Both the position numbers and the translations under genes were made by a program. From the NCBI GenBank assembly GCA_019843655.1, contig JACDQD010000001.1, positions 41,422,230 through 41,486,229 of the forward strand: a stretch of DNA of 64,000 nucleotides, given 5' to 3'. Shown here piece after piece: positions 25,789 through 35,735 of this stretch; the stretch's first letter is position 1, and each line of letters starts with the position of its first letter. Origin of the DNA: Lethocerus indicus (Eukaryota; Arthropoda; Insecta; Hemiptera; Belostomatidae). A model generated the notes under the pieces. The model searched no databases. It worked only from the letters and a program-made list of their open reading frames with translations, and had not been told where the DNA came from.

Positions 25789-26082
25789 CCGGTAGGATCG
25801 CGTAATAGTGTGAGAAGAACATCGGTTCGCAGGCCTTGACCCCCCCGCGATTCCAGGATTCTTCCTGTGTTTGGAGTGGAGGACCCTGATGATGGAACCA
25901 GTAAGGGTTCCGAAACGTAAGAAGCAGAAAAAGCCCGAGGTGGCCCCAGAAAGAAAGGGCAAAAACCCTTCCGATGGAGCCCTCTCGGGTGGTTTCCAAA
26001 ATCACAAGAAAAATCCTGGAATAGCAGGGGCTCAGCCCCTGTTAAGCGAGGTTCTGCCACCAGTATCATACGATCCTATCGG
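25789..26082. repeat. 294-bp imperfect foldback element
   Basis: The left arm (25789-25870) and right arm (26001-26082) are inverted copies. CCGGTAGGATCGCGTAATAG pairs with CCGATAGGATCGTATGATAC (minus strand), AGAACATCGGTTCGCAGG with AGAACCTCGCTTAACAGG, and GATTCCAGGATTCTTCC with the reverse complement of the GAAAAATCCTGGAATAGC region. The roughly 130-bp loop contains CCTGATGATGGAACC...GGTTCCGAAACGT. I cannot assign it to a named transposon family. Confidence 0.7.
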
Positions 26083-27199
26083 AATAACTCAAGTTCTGGT
26101 CGCGGAAACCTCCGCTTGATAATTTCGTTTGAATTTATAACGGCTAAGTGTAATCGGCATTCAATCTCCAGGACGTGTGTTATAAAACGAAACTCGTATT
26201 TCTATTATTCTAGTATTTCTCGATCTGCTAATATCTGGGGCGATCGCGTGAGGGTGCAATTTCGTATAAAAGAACCGACATACAGGATATCCCATCTGCA
26301 CCATTACTGTGGGCTTGATGAGTGTAACGCATCAATTACGACAGTACCTCCAGGCTTACCGACCTATTGACGAAACATACCTTGCAAAAAATACCGAGCT
26401 GAGATCGATCACAAAAGACATAATAACGCAATGTTACCGACGACACCGAGAAACTAAAACCACGACTAAACGTGATTTGACCCTATACAGAATTGAAGTA
26501 TAATGATTGTTTGTTATGACAGTTATAACAGTTTCTGTCCTCTCTTTTTGGTTTCCATACACCTTATCGATCTAGTGCTATATCGTTTGAGTACTTCAAG
26601 CCAAATAAATAAGATTATTCTATTTATTAATTAAAAAGAAAAAATCTGATTGGCTGGATAGGCTTTAACGATTTTTCAGATATCTTTAAGGGCTCGAATG
26701 AATCAAATATAAAACGCGGGAACGTTTTTCATTTTCACAGGCGCGCCAAAGTCAGAGTTGATTGTGCAATGGTCTTTGTACCGTTAGCTGACTGTTTCTC
26801 TCAATGGAAACTCGCATTCCATCTAAGCGCCACAGGTCAAGTATCGAACTTGCATTTTTCAGTTTCCCCACCCGAGTTAAATTTCCAGAGGTTAGGAGCG
26901 GAAACGAGCGGTACTTTTTGAGTTTAATTACAAGTAAGTAAGAATACTTTCACTGACGATACTTCCCTCAGGACTGACAGAACGCTACTGGTTACGGCGA
27001 GAAGCCGAAACCGGTTTCGATGAAGAACTACTCCCGCATATCCGTCTGGCGGATATGATTATACACTCGTTCGTACCAGTTAAATTGAAAAATAGACTAA
27101 AATAATATATAGTGCCATGTAATGCATTTTCCATAAAGACAGTAATCGAATATTAACTTGATGTGACGATTAAATGACGACGATGATGTTTGTTTATCG

Positions 27200-27480
27200 T
27201 TGTTAGTCTCAAGATGTAGTAAGAACCGCCTACACGAGCGTCCAGAATTTATCTATGACAAGGTTCCTATACTATAGAAACTAAAATGTTTCGCGGACAG
27301 ATGATGATGATGTTGATGACGATATGTTCCTCGTTTCCAGTCGCAAGATGTGGACTCGACGCTGAATCTCATTATGCCAGCTTTTAGAATGCATCTATGA
27401 CAAGGTCCCTGTACTATCCCGTCTTACGTATTTAAATAAAGTCACAAGATGCGGGCTCAAACATAAAATTACAACATGTG
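27200..27480. repeat. Decayed tandem repeat, about 100-130-bp units
   Basis: The pair of words CAAGATGTNG and ATCTATGACAAGGTNCCT recurs three times, starting near 27209, 27343 and 27444. Units share little else. Confidence 0.5.
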
Positions 27481-27857
27481 AGCTTTAACAATGGATCTAT
27501 TACAAGGTTCCAGCTAATCCATGTGCCATGTGTTATTTTCGGTTCTGATACTGCTTGTATATTGGTGATACATCGTTAAATTATTTATTATGTTGAATCA
27601 ATATCTCACGCCGAAATATTGTGATCGCAAGTCATTGAGGGCCCCGATTTATTTTGAGGTTTGGGGATCCGCGACAGTTCGAAATATCATCTTTATGATC
27701 CTCCGAGCTCTAACTCGGCTGGAGAAAATTGTAACCGTGATAATAATCCAACGGCTGCACAAATGCAATATATTATCTAAGAGCGAGGGAAATCCGCAAA
27801 TGTTGGCAATGCATGTTGCGCTTACAATGCAAAAATTAGGTAGATGTTTTAATTAAG

Positions 27858-28113
27858 TTTTCATTGGGAAAAAGTAAGTATTGTCGTTTTATTTGTAAAA
27901 AATAAATTAATTCATATAATAATAGGCGAATATATTTGTTAAGCGTTTCATTATTTGAAAAAGAATCAACCAATTTGGTTGTCATGACGACGATCATGCT
28001 GTTTATCCTGTAGCCGTAAAATTTGCACTCATCACTGATTGTTATTCAGAATGACTAATTTTTGTTGTGTATATTCAGAATCCGTAACTAGTACACATTT
28101 AGCAAGTAAGAGT
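27858..28113 (+). repeat. Dispersed repeat, copy A
   Basis: Shares with 33,636-34,020 the words CCAATTTGGTTGTCATNACNA, ATTTGCACTC, TTCAGAATGACTNAATTTTG and AACTAGTACACATTTAGCAA. It lacks an internal stretch of roughly 100 bp that is present in copy B. A short frame starting ATGACTAATTTTTGTTGT reads MTNFCC, but nothing further supports a protein. Confidence 0.75.
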
Positions 28114-28411
28114 GTCTTACTTCTGTATCTTTTCAATCGCCGATGCATTTACAATAACGGTATAGAAAAGACCAACATATTTTCCGATGAGTTATCGATA
28201 AATAATCGAAAAGCCAAGTCAGAACAACTTAACCAAAAGGGATTTATTTGACCCTGTGTGAGGGAATTATTTAACAGTTATTATTAGTTGTCGGATTAAT
28301 TTATTATTGAAATCATCAAGTTTCAAATATAAACAAATCAATTTTCCAAAATATGACGCTTCCAGGGGAGTTTAAAAATAGTGGCGTCCTATTTGCATTA
28401 TACATAGGCAT

Positions 28412-28418
<7 letters not shown>

Positions 28419-28469
<51 letters not shown>
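28419..28469. repeat. Microsatellite (TA)25
   Basis: Pure tract. Confidence 0.97.
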
Positions 28470-28470
<1 letters not shown>

Positions 28471-28532
28471 TTATTAGTTAGTATATTGCATTTGTGACAT
28501 CCGTCGGAAACACTACAGAACAGCCGAAACGT

Positions 28533-28710
28533 ACCTAACCTCGGTACAAACGTATATACACCATTTATCGCACTGTGGCGCAAAACTAAGGATATTTCAA
28601 GGTTGGCTGCCTGCGTATAAGTGCGTTTGAAACCGGAGGCGGTATCTGTGAGAGCTATTCTGAACCCGTACCGACTTTATCGGCGGGAAGTTTAAAAAAT
28701 GTGCCGGGTG
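28533..28710 (+). repeat. Direct repeat, copy 1
   Basis: Shares with 29,056-29,220 a core of about 64 bp that starts AAACCGGAGGCGGTATCT and ends GACTTTATCGGCGGGA, plus weaker similarity upstream around CTNGGTACAAA and GCGCAAANCTAA. Confidence 0.85.
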
Positions 28711-29055
28711 AGGGGAGCCTACCTCGTAGATGATCGCCACTCGGCACATTAAGTAGGCAAAGATACTTCGTCCGTAATTTTTTCTTCGTTAATATAGCGC
28801 GCTCGGCATTTATTTATACTTGCGCTTATTTATCCGATCACCGAGTCGCATAGTAAAAACAGAGTATTGAATCACGATGATTGCAACAGGAAGTAAGTAT
28901 TAAAAAAAACGGTTACTCATCCTGATGCAGTAATGTATGTTTTGTTCTTTATTATTATACCGCACGTCGTTTGGTGTGATAATTCTGTACATACTCCGGA
29001 TACTGAGGATGACGTTTGAGCTAATTTTGTTGTTATCCGTATAACAGTACTGACA

Positions 29056-29220
29056 GGTCTAATCTTGGTACAAATACGGGGAATGTCACACCGTCGCGCA
29101 AAGCTAATGGTATTCGGAGGCGGGCCGGCCGGGTGATAAACCGGAGGCGGTATCTATGAGAGCTGTTCCGAACCGGCACCGACTTTATCGGCGGGACGTT
29201 TCAAAGCGGTGGTGGGGACG
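29056..29220 (+). repeat. Direct repeat, copy 2
   Basis: Second copy of the 28,533-28,710 repeat, about 510 bp downstream. The cores (29138-29201 and 28630-28692) differ by only a few substitutions, while the flanking parts are less alike. Confidence 0.85.
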
Positions 29221-31441
29221 GGCGGCTAAGCGTTCGGCTTGTCGGCGTTGGAGGGGTGACGGCGGTGCTGGCTGTGTACCGCCGCCGGCAGTCGATACCT
29301 GCTCTCGATAAATGACCAAACTGAGTGCTCTCTGCCAGTGTTTGGGTCGCCTGGGCAACGCAACCAAATGCCGGCCCAACGCATTCGCACGTAAGTTGGC
29401 CGACCGGCAAAAAAAAACACCCCCCCGGAAGAACCGGTATGAGACGTTACCCGACCCCGGAACTCCTACCCGAAGTAGTCTCGTCTAGCACAGTGCACAG
29501 TAATTAACACTTACCCGTAAGTCACGTGTTATGTGCCCGATTGTTGATTTCTGTACGTATATTTTCTGGCGTTTAACACCGCTTTACCCAATCGATATGA
29601 AGGCCCAACCTTAAGACTACCTCTTTTTAATGCTGACGTACAAAATCTTCGATCGCCGAGTCGGCCGAAATTATTTAACCGCATTACGGTAATGCCGTTG
29701 TTCCGTCTTAGTAGCTTAGTAACTGTTTTATGTAACACAGATAATTAGTAACTCTAGCATTACTTGTGAAATGGTTAATTTTCCACATAATCTTTTCACC
29801 CGCCTTTCCTTATGTCTTTTTTACATAAATCCTTATTTATAAATCGTATTTACTGTTTCTTTTGAATTTAACCGAATAATGTATTTGTTGCAATTAATTA
29901 TAATATATATTTTGAAATTACATTTTTCGTAAAGAGGCTGTTTATAAATACTTTAGACAATATCTGTACTAGTAAATATGAATATAGTTTTGTTTAATTA
30001 TGTAAATGAATTAAGTATAATGAACCTAATACTGTTAAATTCGATTATTGTTTTATAATGTATATATAGAAGATGAGTTTTGAAATTGTTTACTGTTTAC
30101 TGAACATCAAAATGCAGTTTTTATAAAAAAACAAAGAAAAATAGCACTAAATAATAAATTAAGTAACATTCATTAGTTCTAGTGAATTTTTAGTACTAAA
30201 TAACATTAATATAACAAGTGCTTTCATATATATAAACCACAATACTGTATAACAGAGGCCACTAAAATTAAAATTATTATGGTATACAATAGGAATTTCG
30301 ATTAATTATTTACTTCCTGGAGGTAGGTTTTAAACATTTTTAAAATCATTGTACTACTTCAGTAACACAGGTCTGTTAGTTTATACTAGTTCAAAAACAT
30401 TGTTTATGAGCAGCTTATTAACATTTTTGTAAATATTCACTGTAGGCTCTGTGAGTAATTAATATACTAATACATAAAAAAAATAATATTTATAATATAT
30501 ATGGAATATTTATTTCCGTGAATTTAAATTTTTTTATTTTCTTTGAGTTATTAAAGTTTATTAAATTTGGATTTAATTAATTTGATCATATAAATATAAT
30601 TAAAATAAAAATGCTTCATTATTATTGATTGACCATCACATGCAACTAATTATTATATGCAATGGATACCTTCAGTAAATATGATAAACAAAAAAACATG
30701 GCCAGTACCAAATTAATATTAAAATAAAAATGGCCATATCACATTTAGTTTCTTGAAAAACCAAAATATTTTTATAAATAACTACTACAGTACAATATAT
30801 GTACTTTTTAATTTATATAACTGGCAAAAATGGTATTTAATTGTTATTGAAATTATTTATGTGAATGTAATAATATTAAAAATCAAAATATTTCGTTCCT
30901 AACTATTCTCAATATAGATTTAGTTCCTATTAATGATTAAAACTACAATAGTGGGTATTATCAATTTTAATAAAGTTCATCAAATTAATTCCTAAATAAG
31001 ATACTAAAGTAGAGATTGTTAAAGTGAGGTATTACTTATATACATAATTAAACAAATTTTAATAAATTATCTGAGAAAATCAATTGATAGGTTCTGATAA
31101 ATTTTATAAACTACTAAACATTAATCATATTCACTAAGTATTTCAGCAATTTTAAAAAACCCCATTTATAAACTGTACCAGAAACAAGTATTTAAATTAT
31201 AATATGTTTGTATCAACACATTTAGTCTGGAAAATATATAGCAAGAAACCTTTTTATACCAATATCTGCAATAATTTAATTTTTCCTATATTATCAAAAG
31301 AGAAAATAACACCAAATATGCCCATGTAGAGAAAATGGAAAAAGGGGAAATTTTCAAAATCCTGAATATATATCTTGACATAAAAAATTAGTATGTACAG
31401 TAGTATTTATATTGCAGTATATTTATTTCTCTCTATCTCTC

Positions 31442-31446
<5 letters not shown>

Positions 31447-31492
<46 letters not shown>
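31447..31492. repeat. Microsatellite (AT)23
   Basis: A pure tract inside the CG-depleted block. Confidence 0.97.
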
Positions 31493-31496
<4 letters not shown>

Positions 31497-31849
31497 ATAG
31501 GTAGAACATATATTATTAGACTATTAGTAATTAACCACCAAATATTAGAGCCCACAATTTGGTTATGACTATAATATTCACTACTGTAATTAGCTTAAAG
31601 GAAGTAGCATTTACCAAATATATTGATATTTATTGTAGGTATGTTGACTTAAGGAACTATTTATAGAAATAGATTTGGAATGTATTTAAATTGATTACTT
31701 GTTATTTAAATTTAGTTTATGGTCCTAGATTATGATATAGAAATTTTTGATTTTTATATTTCTTATGCTTTTATATTACTATATATATGTTTATATAATT
31801 CTCGGTCAATTTTATTAATTAATGCACATTAATCAAGTTAAGAATTAAA

Positions 31850-31890
31850 AAACCTCTGCTGATTAGGGTTTCCACCTAATGCCAGAGTTT
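31850..31890. other. Inverted repeat (hairpin)
   Basis: AAAC-CTCTG-ctg-ATTAGG, a 7-nt loop, then CCTAAT-gc-CAGAG-TTT: about 14 paired bases with one internal loop and one bulge. Confidence 0.6.
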
Positions 31891-31972
31891 AGGGTTTGGT
31901 CATTATGTGTCCAAGTTCTAAATATATGCTACAGGCACTATCCAGAATACTCTGTAAATGTTCAAAATCCTT

Positions 31973-32006
31973 AAGAGAGGAAAATGTATTTTTTCAGTCC
32001 TCTCTT
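31973..32006. other. Inverted repeat (hairpin)
   Basis: AAGAGAGGA (31973-31981) and TCCTCTCTT (31998-32006), a perfect 9-bp stem around a 16-nt loop. Confidence 0.7.
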
Positions 32007-33635
32007 GAACCAAGGATATTATAATTCCTCTCCGCGACTCTGTGCTTTGAAAACCTTTCTACAGAGGCGGCCGATAGTCACCGTTATTTTTCCAAACATA
32101 AATATGCAAAGAACGTGATTAAATTTACTTAAATTTTGAATTTGAGCTAATTAAAAATTGAATTAGAGGATTGAAAAGAGATTAGTCCTGCTATCTGGTA
32201 GCACTTTTGAGAAACTTCACGGCTTTGTTTACAGACCTGGTCGCTCAATAATTCATACCTACGGCGCGAAATTTGAAAATGTTTAATTTCAAGAACTCTT
32301 CGGTTGACTTTGGTACTGCATTCCTAAACAGGTTATATAACTATGAACGCCCTTGATTAGTGCAGATACGGTGTAAACAAAAAGTGTCAGTTAACACAAA
32401 TGCACCAAGGGAGCATTACTATTAAAAATGCTACTTATGTGGCTAAGGATAGCGTGAATAATATATCTGTTAGGAATTGAACACATTATGAGGATATTAT
32501 GGCTCCATAAAATTAATCTAAATAAATTATTCGACATTAGTGCTTGTACGTTGTCTATCTCCACTTCCCTCCCTATTCAAACACGTCCAATCCCATAACC
32601 GGTTTTGATTCCTCATCGTGGTATCATTCCGTAATATATTCGTAATATATTGAGGTACATATGCCGATGAAGCGTCTAACACTGTGGTATGATATATTCA
32701 TTGGGATGAGTACTCCTGGATTTATATTTGACGGTCGCTACTTAGAGCTAACTAACATAGAGCTTCAGGATATGACTAGTTATTGATAAGAGAAAAATTC
32801 TGAACTGAACACTTTTCAATTCATAGTCTATCACAGTCACAGCCTATCGGGATTTTTGGGCCATTGTTCTTTTAGTTAGTAATTAAAAAAATAAAAATTG
32901 CCCAACTGCAGTCCAACCCAAGACCGCATTGACGTATTCAAATAGTGGCCAAATTATGATATCAGAACTGTCACCATTTCTGAGTAATAATTTTTTTTCT
33001 CGAAACAGACCTTTTAATAACAATACAATTGCAAGGACCGCGGCAATTGGTATAGTAACCGAATTTTTACGATCCTTACAGGCAATGCTGGAGGGGCATA
33101 AAATCGATCTCCTTTAGTGTATAAGGGGGGCTACTCCTTCAGACAGACTCCCGCCCCATTTTTATAACCCATGAAACTATTTCGCGGACTCCCCTCCATT
33201 TCAAAGTGCGGGGGCGGTGTTTATTGCCAGATGCTGTTTGAAGTGCACTCCTCCCTAACAAAAAGTAGGAGGGAGTTAACGGCCCGGTTAATCTCCAAAT
33301 AAAACCTACCCCCGGGTACCCGTTTTTATGCGCCCTGCAGCCGGCTCGAAGAAATCCCGGATGGTAAGGCTCCAGATTTTAGAGAAAATGTCCGCCATTT
33401 CTTACCAATTTCCGAAGCTTTAGAATGGAAAATGTAGAGATTTATTTCTACCATGGCGGTTTATCTTCAGACGAAATAATTCCATTGACGATAAGGGAAG
33501 CCGAAAACGGTCTACAACGTAATACATCATTGTATTTACTACCGGTATATGTCTTATGTAGAACGATGGCCATTTTTCTACAAATGTGGCAAGGTTTTCG
33601 TAGCGTTGACTAAGCCAGATTATGTAGATTAACAT

Positions 33636-34020
33636 GTTTTCATTAAAAAAAAACTAGCTATTGTCTTTTTATTTTTAAACCATAAATTCATTTAAATATT
33701 AATAAACGAATTTATGGATTGTTCATAAAAGTTCACGATCCGCGTGTCAATATTTTGCAATAGATATCTGCCAATTTGGTTGTCATAACAACGATCAGCT
33801 GATTATCCTGTTTCCGTCTAAAAATTTGCACTCGTTAGTTAATCCAATGATTGTGATTCAGAATGACTGAATTTTGTTGTTTTTGTGCTAATTCTCTAGG
33901 TATGTATCCTTCGAAATTTATTTCCTTTCGTATATAACTAAGTAATGCATTAATATATTTTGTACATGTCCCGATATATTCAGAATCGTAACTAGTACAC
34001 ATTTAGCAAGTAAGAATGTA
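33636..34020 (+). repeat. Dispersed repeat, copy B
   Basis: Homologous to 27,858-28,113 in the same orientation. It contains an extra segment whose end looks like an intron: GTATGT at 33900 and TTCAG at 33979-33983, interrupting the shared sequence after a short MTEFCCFCANSL frame. Confidence 0.75.
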
Positions 34021-34264
34021 TGCAGTCATACATTTTATTGAACTTACGAACGGACATAATTAATAACTTATAGTTCAATGCATGATTGTTACTAAGTTCG
34101 GATTTGTGTCATCGTCAGTAGGACTACTATGCCTGTGACATAGACACATTGCTACACTGACAATGATATAATTAAAATTAACTCTCGAAGCATTTAATTG
34201 TGAAGGCTCGTTTTCTCTCACCGTCTAACTCATTTTTTGGCATTAGACGTGATCTAAGCATACC

Positions 34265-34398
34265 TGAAAAATAGAAAAATAAATAAATAAAATTAAAAAA
34301 GGGGGATGTTTTCTCATCCGTTATTCTCTACTCGTTAATAGTACTCGAACATCAATGTCGCTTATTTTACAGTTGTGACAATAAGGGAGTTAAAAAAA
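34265..34398 (+). mobile_element. Diverged jockey LINE 3' UTR
   Basis: An A/T-rich stretch, then AAAAAAGGGGG and a segment reading AACATCAATGTCGCTTATTT, TACAGTTGTGACAATAA and a run of A. The order and words match the 3' UTR of the copies ending at 21,117 and 15,608 (ATCAATGTTGCTTATTGT, TACAGTTGTAACAATAA, poly(A)). The polyadenylation word AATAAA is altered to AATAAG. No coding sequence remains upstream that I can recognise. Confidence 0.7.
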
Positions 34399-35160
34399 TA
34401 GTTACTGTAGTTTTCTCGATCTTCCCCACACCGGTAAACTAAGGTATTCCAAACCCTCGAAGACCGCATAACAGGTATTGCAAACTGACATAGCTATCGT
34501 TTGTCCGTACGATCCGAAACGGGAGTTTATCGGGAGGTTGAAAAATTTAAATAAAAAAAAAAACAACGCATATATGGAATATTCTGACGATCGATGGCGT
34601 GGGGCGGCGCGGCCCCCAGCTAACGCGTTAATTCTACTGAGGACTGAGACTAGGCCGAAGAGTGGGAGGGGATATAACAAAAAAAAAGAAAATACACAAT
34701 AAAGGGGAGGAAATAAAGGGGATGGGCGGGTGTTGACATTGGGAGCGCTGTGGGCGCCCGGCTGTCGGGGGCCCATCGCACATTTGTCTTCCCCATCCCA
34801 CGACCCACCTAGTAGTATCCTTACCCTCCCACGAGGGGGTCCGGCCTCGAAAACCTAATTGTACCGGTTAAAATTCAAATTTGACGACGCAATCAAATTC
34901 TAACGGAGGGAAAATTACCTGTGGGGAGGGGAGCCGGGGAAGAAAAAAGAATGCGGGCACCTAAGGGACGTGTCCGAGGAATATCCTTCGGTCGAAGGAT
35001 CGATCCGGCTCTCTGCGGACCGCTTTCGATGTCGCAGTTTTAATGGGCTATCGCCTAGCCGTTTCACGTTTTTCGTACGGCTTCGATGAACCTTCATTAT
35101 CGCATACGAAAAGACGTATAGTTATAATAGTTGTACGAACGTTGCCTCTAAATTGTTCGA

Positions 35161-35240
35161 CCGGTAGCACGGACGGTTGAAATTTGCGGTCGAAGGAATA
35201 TTCGGTCCGTCACCGGGATTCGAACCCGGGCGGAAACGAA
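35161..35240 (-). repeat. SINE-like repeat with a B-box (copy 1)
   Basis: The minus strand contains GGGTTCGAATCCCGG, a perfect RNA-polymerase-III B-box (GGTTCGAANCC) with a T-arm-like inverted repeat, followed by TTCGACCGCAAATTTCAACC. The same order of words occurs on the plus strand at 35.66 kb. No acceptor-stem complement or anticodon arm can be folded around it, so it is not a tRNA gene. A tRNA-derived SINE fragment is the best reading. Confidence 0.5.
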
Positions 35241-35654
35241 CAACTTCGGAATAGCTCCATTAGAGTTTGATGCGACAAATAAAAATATTTTATTTTTCTT
35301 TGAATATACACAGGAATTGTAGACTATACACAAATTTTACTTAATACACGCGAGTACCAAGTCTTAATATACTTGTATTGTTCACAATATTGTATTGGTA
35401 ATCGGCGTTAATATGTCGAACCAAATTACAAATTGGGAATACTCTGTTTTTTCTTTAAATATATCCAGAATATGGTAGACAATATACAAATGTTGTTTGA
35501 TATTAGAAAAGCCCGTAGGCCGGAATGCATGTATTAACCAATATTTGTATACCGTTTTCTCGATATTCTATTTGTATTTATTGAAAAATAAAGTTATTCG
35601 TATCTTTGTTGTTTGATACGCGCATGCCGCCCTTTCTGCGTTTATATACACGAA

Positions 35655-35735
35655 TATACGACTCGGGTTCGAACGCCGGTGGCGTACAGTTTTTACTTCG
35701 ATTACGAATTTCAACCGATTCGACCGATAATGTCT
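35655..35735 (+). repeat. SINE-like repeat with a B-box (copy 2)
   Basis: GGGTTCGAACGCCGGTGGCG, then CTTCGATTACGAATTTCAAC, aligned over about 70 bp with the inverted copy at 35,161-35,240. The B-box has one substitution. The two copies face each other across about 410 bp. Confidence 0.5.

Larger units (their letters stand above)
29740..32020. other. AT-rich, CG-depleted block without recognised gene
   Basis: I count nine CG dinucleotides between 29,761 and 32,020, against several tens per kilobase just outside (for example 29,041-29,460). No frame of 60 codons is present. The composition matches introns 2 to 5 of the ORP gene at the right end. It holds one (AT)23 tract and two perfect-stem hairpins near its right end. 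It could be an intron, a long UTR or non-coding RNA gene body, or a compositionally distinct insertion. Confidence 0.7.

Noticed and set aside
35205..35240. Possible tRNA gene on the minus strand (T-arm with GGTTCGAATCC)
   Set aside because: The 3' acceptor sequence next to the T-arm has no complement about 60 bp upstream, and there is no anticodon arm. A second partial copy in inverted orientation shows it is a repeat.
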